Source: an uncultured Lachnospiraceae bacterium (GTDB lineage Bacteria; Bacillota; Clostridia; Lachnospirales; Lachnospiraceae). From it: a stretch of DNA of 48,712 nt. The stretch covers positions 69,130 through 117,841 of the forward strand of contig CAJUMC010000004.1 in the NCBI GenBank assembly GCA_910587085.1. The letters run 5' to 3'. The translations under genes and the position numbers were made by a program. Shown piece by piece: positions 34,261-43,500 of this stretch; the first letter of the stretch is position 1; each line of letters starts with the position of its first letter. The notes beneath the pieces were generated by a model, which was not told where the DNA came from, did not search any database, and saw only the letters and a list, made by a program, of their open reading frames with translations.

Positions 34261-34512
34261 TAATTTAATGCTGATTTCCACTTCTTCGTAATTTTATACT
34301 AATCTCCGCTTCTCCATGAATTTCATACTAATTTCTGCTTCTTCATTAACTTAAATACCGACTTTCATTTAAATATCAATTATCATAATTTAATATTTTT
34401 ATCTTTTGTGTCATATTACAAGAAATCTAAGCAGCCCTGTTTCCACCTCTCAAATGCTGCTTAGCGGCTTCCTTATTATACCACATCTAACCTCCATTTA
34501 CCACTATAAAAT

Positions 34513-34542
34513 AAGGGAAGCGCGGAGGAAAGCGCTTCCCTT
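34513..34542 (-). terminator. Rho-independent terminator, 11-bp perfect stem
   Basis: AAGGGAAGCGC (34513-34523) and GCGCTTCCCTT (34532-34542) enclose an 8-base loop. On the minus strand TTATTTTATAG follows. It ends the regulator gene at 34637; on the plus strand TTAACTTTT follows, so it may work both ways. Confidence 0.75.
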
Positions 34543-34636
34543 AACTTTTGCGGTATATTGTGTAAGCATTGCGTTTCCAACAGCCCCTTTGATATCTGAA
34601 AATTATTCCGTTTTCACAATGCTCTCAGGACTTCTT

Positions 34637-35359
34637 TTATTCCTCAAGGCTGTCCCAGTTACCCTTTGTGTAGGTTTCGTCGACCATATCGGTGATACCT
34701 GCCAGCAGCATGATAATTCCCTGCACTTTGTGCGGCGGCACAATGTAGACGCCCCTTCCCTTGTTGCCGGACGCCTCATCCTCCGCAGCAATATCCGCCG
34801 CCAGCAGCGGCCTCAGGTGATGGTACGCCTGTCCGGTGGAATTCAGCCCGCACACCTCCACAAGCTCGGACACCGTCCGCGGTTTCTGCAGGAGCGCCAG
34901 CAGAATGGAAAGCCGGGCGCTGTTTCCAAGGCAGTGAAGCACCTTTTCTGCCGTATGATTCTCGAGCAACTCGAGCAGCCCATCCGTCGGTATCTGATGG
35001 CGAATCCAGTTTGACTGACGCCCGCCGGACGCAAATACTCCCATATAGCTGATCAGTCCCGACACTTTCTGCTCGTCGGTCTGAATGCACAGTTCCTCCA
35101 TCTGCCTGCTTACAAGCTTATCGGGATGCATATCATGTATGACTTCGATAATCCCCGGTTCACAGCCCTTCTTTAATTCTGCGCTGCTTCCCGCTTCGCC
35201 GGATGGAGTTCCTTCTTCAACGTTTTCCGTTTTTCCGGTAATCCTGCATCCTTCCCCGCTTCGGCCGGAACCTTTCCCCGCAAACTGACGAAGCAGATTT
35301 TTAATTTCACTTAGTTCCTTCTGCAGAGCGTCGATTTCTCTTCCATAGTCTCTTTCCAT
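34637..35359 (-). CDS. Winged-helix (ArsR-like) transcriptional regulator
   Basis: About 240 residues. The N-terminus (~1-35) is a short coiled coil (REIDALQKELSEIKNLLRQF), then a variable linker, and residues ~145-215 form a winged helix (LGNSARLSILLALLQKPRTVSELVEVCGLNSTGQAYHHLRPLL). I start at the ATG at 35359 with AGGAAAGGAAGG before it; 90 in-frame residues upstream run through the promoter and are not coding. Its promoter is followed by a perfect 20-base palindrome and related repeats, suggesting self-repression. The ligand is unknown. No target gene is obvious nearby. Confidence 0.8.
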   Translation of the reverse strand: MERDYGREIDALQKELSEIKNLLRQFAGKGSGRSGEGCRITGKTENVEEGTPSGEAGSSAELKKGCEPGIIEVIHDMHPDKLVSRQMEELCIQTDEQKVSGLISYMGVFASGGRQSNWIRHQIPTDGLLELLENHTAEKVLHCLGNSARLSILLALLQKPRTVSELVEVCGLNSTGQAYHHLRPLLAADIAAEDEASGNKGRGVYIVPPHKVQGIIMLLAGITDMVDETYTKGNWDSLEE

Positions 35360-35419
35360 AAAAGCCTTCCTTTCCTGCCGGAGCGGCAGCCATTGCTGCT
35401 CTCCGGTAAATAATTTTGT

Positions 35420-35510
35420 AATTACGATATATCGTAATTTAATAATATCATGCTGTGCTGGTTTTTTCAATACGATTTTACGAAATTTCGAAATTACGAA
35501 ATTACAGATC
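35420..35510 (-). promoter_or_regulatory. Promoter with palindromic operators of the regulator
   Basis: On the minus strand TTGAAA (35470-35465) and TATTAT (35447-35442) are 17 bases apart. The perfect palindrome AATTACGATATATCGTAATT (35420-35439) begins just past the -10, across the likely start point. Upstream of the -35, at 35471-35506, lies a run of related words (TTACGAAATTTCGAAATTAC) containing CGAAATTTCG. This arrangement fits autorepression. Confidence 0.7.
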
Positions 35511-35636
35511 ATTTCAAATATCTTGCACAATGCCCACAGGCATATCGGTTTGGGCTGCCCCATTATCGAGAGATTAAGCGGGGACGATGAATGAAACGGG
35601 AAATCCAGCTCCAGCAGCCAGGAGGACATATGTCAT

Positions 35637-35667
35637 GGGGGATTTCACCCAAACTGTGAAATCCCCC
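35637..35667 (-). terminator. 12-bp perfect hairpin after a small gene
   Basis: GGGGGATTTCAC (35637-35648) and GTGAAATCCCCC (35656-35667) around a 7-base loop, 15 bases past the stop of the 73-residue gene. There is no U-run on the minus strand, so termination is likely but not certain. The rest of 35360-35681 holds only the operators. Confidence 0.55.
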
Positions 35668-35681
35668 AATATATTTGGAAT

Positions 35682-35903
35682 TTATTTTATCTTCCCTTCT
35701 ATTTTCCAAAATTGTGCATTTGATTTTGATATCCGAATTTGATGATGGGCTCCCATTTCAGTTGCTCGAAACACCATACATTTGTTATCCCTATATCCGT
35801 TCCCAAATTCATCTTCACAATCAATAACATAGTACTTGCAGGGATGAAATCGTTCTGATACAACCGTTCCACATTTCAGTAAATAGAATTCTTTTTCAGT
35901 CAA
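35682..35903 (-). CDS. Small protein of unknown function
   Basis: 73 residues, starting with TTG at 35903; GAGGTG lies eight bases upstream. It is rich in aromatic and charged residues (CKYYVIDCEDEFGNGYRDNKCMVF) with four cysteines and no membrane segment, and looks like a single compact beta-rich domain. I do not recognise a family. A perfect hairpin follows its stop. It is AT-rich like the nucleosidase gene upstream, and both may have been acquired together. The 230 bases between them show no clear gene. Confidence 0.55.
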   Translation of the reverse strand: MTEKEFYLLKCGTVVSERFHPCKYYVIDCEDEFGNGYRDNKCMVFRATEMGAHHQIRISKSNAQFWKIEGKIK

Positions 35904-36134
35904 TCTGCTTCACCTCGCAATTCAGATAAAAATATAAACTGTCATTCCTGCAAATTCTGATTTATCTATAAAATTTTGTGAAAACGCTGTATTTTTAAGG
36001 TATATCGTTTGTCCAATATTCCAGCCTTATGTATCCGCCCTTGTCTTGCCCTTGCGAGCCGAAACAGGAGAAGCTTCGTATAAATATTATCAAATAGTAT
36101 AACCGCCAACCTTGCCGAGTAGGATAAAATAATA

Positions 36135-36896
36135 CTATAATATTCCAACCAGCTTTTTACAAAGCGTCACAAGGTCATAGCGAATTCCTTCCCGGCTACG
36201 CCATCCCCTATGGCTCCATTCGTCCTGCGAAACGTCATCCCCGCCATATATCAACGCTCCATATTTAAAACCTCTGAATTGTGAAACGGCAATACACCCC
36301 GCCTGCTCCATTTCCACAATCTTCGCACCCTCTCCTTTTCGCCGTGCTATTTTGTCAGCAGTTTCTCTGAATATTGCATCTGTTGTCCAAGTCAATCCTC
36401 GAATGTATGAAATGGAATTATTTTCTAAATAAGTTGTAATTTTTTCCGTGGTCTCTGGATTTATAAAGATATATTTTGAAGGTTCTATGTAATGGTATGA
36501 AAATCCCTCATCCCTAATTGCTCCGTCCACAACAAGTATCTGACCCACTTCGATGTTTTTGTCGAGAACTCCGCCGCCGCCACAGAACATAACCTTGGTA
36601 ATACCCATAGCATTAAATAGATCCAAATTTCCTGCACAAGCTGGACATCCTACCTGACCCAATGTAATCAGAATATCATCGTCTAAAAAGCGATATATTA
36701 AGACCGGGTTCTCACCACCAATCGTTTTTTCATGCATAATCTTACCTTCGTCTACTAATTTATCCATTACCTCAGGGAAAAAAGTAATAATTAACTTATC
36801 TGTTTCAAACGATTGGTCTGCAAAAGATGTTGGATTTAATTTTGCAACTTTGTTATCATCAAACTCTAATATTGGATATTTGCTTTCCGTAATCAT
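36135..36896 (-). CDS. Nucleoside phosphorylase-like protein (PNP/UDP fold)
   Basis: 253 residues, single domain, clearly related to the N-terminal half of the fusion at 12160-14094. Shared motifs are VGCPACAGNLDLFNAMGITKV against VGAPACVALLEDIWAMGVQTV, RDEGFSYHYIEPS, LTWTTDAIFRETADKIARRK, and VEMEQAG at the ribose site. It has no kinase half. It should cleave a nucleoside by phosphorolysis or hydrolysis; the base is unknown. TAAGGAGGAATAAATATT precedes the start. It is distinctly more AT-rich than the fusion, so it was probably acquired separately instead of being a recent duplicate. Confidence 0.85.
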   Translation of the reverse strand: MITESKYPILEFDDNKVAKLNPTSFADQSFETDKLIITFFPEVMDKLVDEGKIMHEKTIGGENPVLIYRFLDDDILITLGQVGCPACAGNLDLFNAMGITKVMFCGGGGVLDKNIEVGQILVVDGAIRDEGFSYHYIEPSKYIFINPETTEKITTYLENNSISYIRGLTWTTDAIFRETADKIARRKGEGAKIVEMEQAGCIAVSQFRGFKYGALIYGGDDVSQDEWSHRGWRSREGIRYDLVTLCKKLVGIL

Positions 36897-36976
36897 AATA
36901 TTTATTCCTCCTTAAATCCCATATGTGACTGTGTTCCTTTGAAATATCAAACAGCGAAACAGCCATACTTTCAAGT

Positions 36977-37015
36977 GATTGAGAACTGCCTGATTTTTTC
37001 AGGCATTTCTCAATC
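36977..37015 (-). other. Strong stem-loop upstream of the nucleosidase gene
   Basis: GATTGAGAACTGCCTG (36977-36992) and CAGGCATTTCTCAATC (37000-37015) pair at 15 of 16 positions around a 7-base loop, 80 bases upstream of the start. It may be a terminator of an upstream remnant or an extragenic palindrome. A second, weaker hairpin (GGGCAGAGCC with GGTTCTGCCC, 37098-37132) follows. The rest of 37016-37201 shows nothing else. Confidence 0.5.
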
Positions 37016-37201
37016 GGCTGTACGTAGACCCGTTCATTGTTTTCATCTTTTGTGTAAACTCGAAAAACCGATATAAGATCTGTGAATCGCTGGAAATGGG
37101 CAGAGCCGGTTCGGTCCGGTCTGGTTCTGCCCTTGTCTGTATTATACAGGGATTTTCATGGGGCTATCCTAAAGTTTGTGTGAACTTGATGAAAAAGACC
37201 T

Positions 37202-37390
37202 TTACAAAACGTCTCTGGAAGTAATGTCTGTACAAATAATTGCTTCACACACCATATCTTCCACAACACGATTTTTAACTTCTGTATCAGGAGCGGTTCC
37301 TCTTACCTGTTTGTATATAACAGAATGAATCGCCGGATAAAGCTGTTCTTTTCTCAAAAAAGAATGTTTGGATAAGCCTTTGTTTTTTAT
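37202..37390 (-). pseudogene. Unidentified gene fragment
   Basis: The minus strand is open for about 60 codons ending in TAA at 37202. It encodes a hydrophilic stretch (SKHSFLRKEQLYPAIHSVIY, then KQVRGTAPDTEVKNRVVEDM) with helical character but no start codon or ribosome site near its beginning, which collides with the end of the next gene upstream. It looks like the C-terminal remnant of a lost gene. I do not recognise the family. Confidence 0.35.
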
Positions 37391-37394
37391 TTTC

Positions 37395-38468
37395 TTATTC
37401 CGGGCACTGCCCCACCCGTATCACCGGGCGGAAAAAATGAAAATCATTGTCCAGTACATCATCCTCCTGCTCCTCCGGCCTGCAGTGAGGAGAGCAGGAC
37501 AGAAAGCCGAGAAGCGGTCCGGAACCTCCGCATATACCGCAGCCGCCGTCGCCGCAGACCGTGAGAGAATCCGCCCCGATCACCTCCTGCTTATACGGAT
37601 CATAAGAAATGGAAAGGCCGAAGAAATTCGGTTCCTCCATATCATAAGGTCTGGTATCCCGCTTTTTTTCCAGATGATACAGATGCATGGAATAATCCAT
37701 GCCGTCCCCCCACGGAAACAGGGTACGGCATCCGCCCCCGCACAGATAGGCCCACTCGTTTGCTGTCGGAAGGGAAAGCCCCTGCCCGTTCAGCTGTTCC
37801 TTCAGCTGGGAATAATCCATTTCGTTATAGAGGAACGCCCGCCATTGCCCGTCCCTATTCTGGAATTTCACGCACCCGACAAGATTCAGTTCTGCGCTTC
37901 CGGAGACCGCATATTTCCGGAAGTCCTCCAGCCACTCCGGATGCTCCGCGCAAAGCCGCGGATCCTCAAACGAAACCGGCTCCCAGCCGATCTCCTCCAG
38001 CAGGCGCCCTGCGAGCATGGGCGGAATCACAGCCTGCCGAACCGGACTCATGGTTTCCCGCAGAAACTCTTCCGCAGAACCGCTGTAACAAACTTCTTCC
38101 ATCACATCCCGGAGTTCCGCCTGATTGTCCGCATCCATGCCGACGGCAAACGCTTCCCATCCCAGGGTAACGGTATCTCCCGGGACAAAAACAAACTCCC
38201 GTCCGTCCTTTTCAAATACTCCGGTGGTGCAGCTCTGTCCCCAGCGGGAAAAAGTACAAAGTTCCCGAAACTGCAGGCCGTAGTGAGCTGCCATTGTCTT
38301 CATCAGATCGGTTTTCTCCGCCACAGTAAGTTTATCGAACTGCGGGCGGAGCAGCCTCCCGTCTGCCGCAGGCTTTTCCTCCGCTGCCTCCGATTCCGCT
38401 GTATGCATCTCTTTTGCCGCCCCCGTCGCCGCCGCAGTGTCTGTTTCCGTCATAATTTTTTTGCCCAT
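37395..38468 (-). CDS. Formylglycine-generating-enzyme-like (SUMF1) protein
   Basis: About 357 residues. The C-terminal two thirds resemble the FGE-sulfatase fold: EFVFVPGDTVTLGW, then LSLPTANEWAYLCGGGCRTLFPWGDG, and FRPVIRV at the end. The first ~35 residues are Ala/Glu/Thr-rich. A Cys/Gly cluster, VCGDGGCGICGG followed by SCSPHC, near residue 320 is unusual. Whether it oxidises cysteine in sulfatases, acts as an EgtB-like or other C-lectin-type oxidase, or is only a relative is unclear; no sulfatase gene is present. I choose the ATG at 38468, with GGAAAGGA before it, over a TTG 21 bases upstream. Confidence 0.7.
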   Translation of the reverse strand: MGKKIMTETDTAAATGAAKEMHTAESEAAEEKPAADGRLLRPQFDKLTVAEKTDLMKTMAAHYGLQFRELCTFSRWGQSCTTGVFEKDGREFVFVPGDTVTLGWEAFAVGMDADNQAELRDVMEEVCYSGSAEEFLRETMSPVRQAVIPPMLAGRLLEEIGWEPVSFEDPRLCAEHPEWLEDFRKYAVSGSAELNLVGCVKFQNRDGQWRAFLYNEMDYSQLKEQLNGQGLSLPTANEWAYLCGGGCRTLFPWGDGMDYSMHLYHLEKKRDTRPYDMEEPNFFGLSISYDPYKQEVIGADSLTVCGDGGCGICGGSGPLLGFLSCSPHCRPEEQEDDVLDNDFHFFRPVIRVGQCPE

Positions 38469-38608
38469 TGCAATATTCCTTTCCGGCAAAGCCTATCTTT
38501 GAAGTCTCATCAATGCCGATCCGTGTAGAAAAAATCAAGCCTCCCTCAGATACGGCCTGCCGGCACCTCATTGTACGGTTCCCGACCGGCCGTGCCGCTC
38601 CCGCCGCC

Positions 38609-38727
38609 GCTCATTCCGTGCACCGCAGCCAACGGTTGATTTAGCTAACCGAATGCCGGCTGCTTTGCGCTCATTCCAAGCGCCGCGGCCAATGGTCTGC
38701 TTCCGAACCGGTATGCCGGCCGGCACA
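38609..38727. repeat. Two-copy 60-bp direct repeat
   Basis: Copies at 38609-38668 and 38669-38727 both open with GCTCATTCC and end ATGCCGGC; a partial copy precedes them. The GC-rich unit lies in the 424-base gap between the FGE-like gene and the peptidase. On the minus strand it stays open as 20-residue repeats, but there is no credible start or family, so I treat it as noncoding. Confidence 0.65.
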
Positions 38728-38892
38728 CCGGCGTTTTCTTTTCCTGCGCCGGCGGAGACGATGGTTCCGGACACAGCATCCAGTGCCCGCTCGCAGCCGG
38801 GATGTTCTTGTTCGCCAGTGTATAATATGCAGATATTTTCATCATAATTCTATCTTATTGTTCTAGTCTATACTTTTTATTTCTTTACAATA

Positions 38893-39621
38893 TTAATACC
38901 TTTCTTCCATCCAGCAGACCTGCCTAACGGCTCCGTCCGCAATCCGGTACGCCTCTCCAAACAGCTTTGTTTCTTCGTTTTCAATCAGAAAATAACTTCC
39001 GTCCGGCAGCGCATAAAATTCTCTGCCGCAGCTGTCCATGTATGTAATGTCCTCAAACAGCCGCTTTCCATCCAGAATATCATCCTTCAAATCCTGATAA
39101 TGCGGAAGAATCATCAGTTTTGTAATTCCAAGCCCTGGCAAAAAACGCTGATATTCCGGATCCATGCTCTCCCCCTCCAGCTCCGGCTGTGCATATACGG
39201 TTTCCGCACAGTTCATGGTTCCGGCGCTGATTCCGATTAAAATGCCGTCAAAATTTTTTATTTTCTCTTTTAAACCGATCCGGCGGAAAAATTTATTCTG
39301 TGTCGGTACATGGCCGCCGGCCAGAATGACAGCATCGTATTCTGCAATGTCATTTACTGCTGTCAGATTTCGCCCGTCGCATACTGTCATCCGCTCCGTT
39401 GACAGCCCGCTCATCGGGAATGCCGCCGCAAAAATATCCCGGATGCTGTCGTTTCTTTCTGCCGCCTCCGCATCCGCGCTTACGATTAATACCTTCGATC
39501 CGCTTATCCAATTCTTCTGCAGGCTTTCCAGGAAGCCGTTCTCCCGGCTCAGCTCTGCCGGTATTCGAATTCCGTCCCTTTTAAAGGAACCTCCGATATG
39601 GCTCGATAAATATACAATCAT
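38893..39621 (-). CDS. Peptidase S51-type / class I amidotransferase-like hydrolase
   Basis: 242 residues. Ser132 in the elbow IGISAGTMN and AVILAGGHVPTQN are the features of the S51 family (aspartyl dipeptidase PepE, cyanophycinase-like). A late His in LMILPHYQD may complete the site. It is probably a cytoplasmic peptidase acting on Asp-X dipeptides or a related substrate; the specificity is unproven. GGGAGTG precedes the ATG. It is followed on the left by the 60-bp repeat and preceded on the right by the IS3 remnant. Confidence 0.82.
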   Translation of the reverse strand: MIVYLSSHIGGSFKRDGIRIPAELSRENGFLESLQKNWISGSKVLIVSADAEAAERNDSIRDIFAAAFPMSGLSTERMTVCDGRNLTAVNDIAEYDAVILAGGHVPTQNKFFRRIGLKEKIKNFDGILIGISAGTMNCAETVYAQPELEGESMDPEYQRFLPGLGITKLMILPHYQDLKDDILDGKRLFEDITYMDSCGREFYALPDGSYFLIENEETKLFGEAYRIADGAVRQVCWMEERY

Positions 39622-39709
39622 TTTTCACTCCCGCACTGTTATTTTTTTATTGTATAGAAACTGCCGGCAGCTGTCAAGACAGTCCGGAAAATGTCTGCAG
39701 CCAAAGCAA

Positions 39710-40590
39710 CTGCCGCCTTGACGTCTTCCCTGGTTCTTAAAGAGCTGCCTGTTCGGCCATTCCTGTTTTAGTTTTTTTCCGGAAGCTCTCCACAGGCGCG
39801 TTGTCGCGGCAGTTTCCTTTCCGGCTCATACTGCCGATAAACCCCTTGCTCCTTTGCAATTTTGGAACAATCCGGTGCGCAATACGGGCGACCCCTGTCA
39901 GAGTGCAGGATACAACTCTCTGTCTCTTTTGTATGGCGGATGGCATCCTTAAGGGCGGATATCGTCCGTTCTTTCGCCATACGCCCGTTCACCGCCGTGC
40001 CCATAATCTTATCCCCGCACAGGTCCATGACGCCAGCCAGGCAGAGACGACTGTAGCAGTCAAGTTTTTTTGTAATACTTATAGGTAAAAATATCAGTTT
40101 TTATACTCACAAAACAGTTTGTATCAAATAAGTAATGTAATATCTATCACAGCTATGTGTATGCATATATATGTAGTGTAGGAAAATTCTTCCACCATCT
40201 GATGCAGCGCCTCCTCTGTCTGGAACTCGTACCAGCTGAAGCCGCCCCGTTTCTTTGGACGGACGAGGGAAGAGCTTCATTTCCGTATTCATGTATTTAT
40301 GTGCGGTAACCGCGCTGTAATGATAGCCTCTGCATGCCAGATCAGCAGACATGACTTTTCGAAGCTCCTCGTTTTCTCTTTTTCGTTTAAGTATTTCCAT
40401 CATGTTATCATATTCCATTTTCAGATCGGGGCTTGTCTGGCATTCTTCTTTCCATTCATTACGTCAGCGGCGGAGTGTCTCTTTGGAGATGTTATACTCC
40501 GTGGTGATGCTGCTGATCGTACGTCCTTCCTCCAGACGAAGGCGGACAATTTTCTTTTTAGCTTGTCAAGCAGCGAAACTGTTAGCGCAT
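39710..40590 (-). mobile_element. Degenerate IS3-family element
   Basis: Pieces of both IS3 reading frames remain in order on the minus strand. Near 40590-40380 is an orfA-like part (VRLRLEEGRTISSITTEYN, ISKETLRR, a stop, RNEWKEE) running into ENEELRK. At 40350-40270 is the orfB start (RGYHYSAVTAHKYMNTEMKL). At 40070-39740 is the integrase core (VMDLCGDKIMGTAVNGRMAK, CILHSDRG, then SMSRKGNCRDNAPVESF in another frame). Several frameshifts and stops and a missing middle with an AT-rich filler near 40080-40190 make it inactive. I could not find terminal repeats. It abuts the res stop at 40582. Confidence 0.85.
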
Positions 40591-43500
40591 GACCTTCTCC
40601 AGTAACGATTGGTAGCTATTCACCACATCGTACACCACATTGTCGCCTGAGATAGCTTTGAAGTGTTCTTTTGCGCAATGGATTTTAGATTGCTCAATCG
40701 GCCGAATCTGCATGGTATTCATAGAGCCTTTTGTTTCTGCTACAAAATAAATGTGCTTAACGGTTCCCTCATAAAAAGCGATAGCCCAGTCCGGATTATA
40801 ATGACCGACCGGTGTTGCAATATAAAAGCCATTCGGCAGCTTCACATACACTGCCACATTTGTATTTATATCAAGTTCGGCAGCAAAATCCCGCTCCCCA
40901 GTGGAGTCATAAACGATATGGTCATACAGGTGCTTTTTCGCTTTTATTGTATTTACGCCAAGCCTGCCCTTGATCGTCGGTTCAGTAAAGACATCTGTGC
41001 CATAGTGGTCATCCAAAATATCGTAGGTAATATGCTCAATCACTGCTGTGGCTTTTTCATCGTTAATCAAAGCGGACGCCTTCATGATAAACTCTTCCGG
41101 GTTATCCTTGAATTGGTTGAATACGGATGGCTGAATGCCTTTCAAAATCGCCACAAGGGCTTTGCGGGTCAGCCCCGTTTCATCTACGATCTTTCCGATC
41201 AGGTCATACTTCACATTGGAATTTGCCGTCATGGTCACGCCATAGCTGCCGGATTCCTCCTTCACAAAGGACGCGCCGGAAAGCAGTTCTTCTTTGGATT
41301 TGATCGTATCCATGATGCCGGTTTCCACCTGGAAGAGAATTTTGGAAACACGCAGTTTACTGTTCAGGGAGATGATGGCTTTTTGGATCAGTTCCTCGGT
41401 ATCAAAGTCTACCACATAAACGGATTTGGCATTGATTCTTGACCACAGTGCCTTGAATTCCGGCATAGCCAGCTTGTCCTCATCCACTTGCAGTTCCACA
41501 TTGTTGCCGCGGGCATTCTCCGGCTGCATACTGCGGGCATCGTAAATAGAATCTATGATATCGAGCACAGAAGCAGCGGAATCGGCAACTTCTTCCGCAA
41601 CCTTGACTTCTCCGTTTGCCTTATCCTCATAATATTTATCGGTCAGTGCGCCTTTACGGTCGATATAACCGTTGACGATCATGTCATAGTGGATGGCGGA
41701 GGCTGTATCCTGGTCAATGACCTGTTCATTCCCCTGCTCATCTTTGATGACCTTGCCGACAAACAATTCGACTGTGACGGCACGAGGACGGTCAGCGACA
41801 GCTTCGGCCATTTCTGTTTGCAGACCTTTAGCAAAAGAGTCATAGCTTTCGCTGGCAATGACGGTGAGGATATTGATGTTATGCACATCGTTGCCAAGGA
41901 CGTTGGTATCCATTCGCTCGCCGTTCTGGTTGACACATAGACGCAGGCCTCGCCCGACTTCCTGACGCTTGCGGAGCACGCTTTCGCTCTGCTTCAAAGT
42001 ACAGATCTGAAACACATTTGGGTTGTCCCAGCCTTCCCGCAGGGCAGAATGGGAAAAGATAAATCGCACAGGAGAACGAGCCGGGTCACGATCCAATAGC
42101 AACTCCTTGTTCTTCATAATCAGCTCAAATGCACTTACATCATCCGAGGTTGTTTCCTTGCGGCCTACCTTGGAGTTTATCATTTTACCCTTGCCGTCCA
42201 CAGAGAAGTATCCGGCGTGCGTCCTTGCCGCAGACATAGACTGCAAATATTTGATATATTCATCTTCGCCAATGGAAAGCTGCATACTGCTTAGAACATC
42301 TTCATATTCTTCCTCGAACATAGTGGCATATTTTCCGTTGACCGGCTGGCCTGCCGCGTCATATTCGCGGTAATTTGCCACTTCGTCAATAAAGAACAGA
42401 GAGAGAACCTTGATGCCCTTGTAAAACAGCTGACGCTCCCGCTGGATATGGGAGAGAATTGTTTCCCGTATCTGGATGCGGCGCAGCTGATCCTCATCCA
42501 CCGCGCCGATCACATCTCCGGCAAAAATCTTGATACCGTTCAAAAACTCCACGGAGTCATCGCGCCCGTCAATTTGTTTGACCACAAAACCATTTCGGTA
42601 TTCCTCCAGGCCGCCGGAATAATCGTAAAGGTTGTCGCCGATCTTGACAATTCGGCTCTTTTTCTTGGGTGCGCCGCTGGCCATCTTCACCTCGAACTGC
42701 AGGGTGGCGGTGGGATCGCTTTTGGAAAGATTGATGCTCTCCAGATAAACATAGCTGTCAGTGGCCGTAGTACCCGACTCGGTAATTCCTTTAACAGCAA
42801 TCTTCTTGACCAGCCGCCGGTTGTAAGCCTCCATCGCATCCAGCCGGAACACCATGTTATAGATGCTGTCGCTTTTATGGGTGGCGGAATAGCGCAGGGT
42901 CAGCAGCGGACGAAACTCTTTCAACCGCTCTTTCGTCTGTTTGCCCTCCACCGACTGCGGCTCATCAATAATCAAAATTGGGTTTGTTTTTGCAATAATG
43001 TCGATGGGCCGACGTGAGCGGAACTCGTCCAGCTTCATGTAAATTCTGCGGGCATCCTTGCCTTTTGCATTGAATGCCTGGGAATTGATAATCATCACAT
43101 TGATGGAGTTGTCCGACGCAAAACGGTCGATTTCCGTCAGCTGGGCAGAGTTGTAAATGAAGAAGCGTATTTTCTTCCCGTACTCCTCGGCAAAATGTTC
43201 CTGGGTCATCTCAAAGGATTTATGCACACCCTCCCGGATAGCCACACTGGGAACGATCACAATGAACTTGCTCCAGCCGTAATGCTTATTCAGCTCAAAC
43301 ATGGTCTTGATATAGGTGTAGGTTTTGCCAACGCCGGTTTCCATCTCAACGGTGAGGTTATAGCCGTTGGCTCGACCCTCCAGCTTGTCCGACGGCTTGA
43401 TCTGGTTGGTGCGCTGTATCTTGTTCAACTGCTCCAGTATCTGCCCGTCAGAAAGCTCCGGTACGATTTTTTGGTTGCTGAATCCGGTGAAGTCCCGTTC

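Larger units (their letters stand above)
33439..34375. repeat. ~29-bp tandem array, about ten units, split by an inserted cassette
   Basis: Degenerate 26-32 bp units (form ATTAATCTTATGCTGATTTC plus a CT-rich end) run from 33439 to 33621 and resume at 34261 to about 34375. Two unit types alternate, making a ~58-bp higher-order repeat seen three times. The 639-bp cassette interrupts unit seven; removing it with one copy of the duplicated target restores a normal unit. The units vary and have no spacers of fixed length, so this is not a CRISPR. It stands upstream of the carbohydrate cluster starting with the double esterase. Confidence 0.85.

Noticed and set aside
33439..34375. CRISPR array
   Set aside because: Units run head to tail without spacers, vary internally, and no cas genes are present; same for 1-238.
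35966..36148. A 60-codon minus-strand frame
   Set aside because: It overlaps the nucleosidase end, is AT-rich with no ribosome site, and shows no family.
38568..38774. A 68-codon minus-strand gene with 20-residue repeats
   Set aside because: The open frame is a by-product of the 60-bp repeat; there is no upstream ribosome site or domain.
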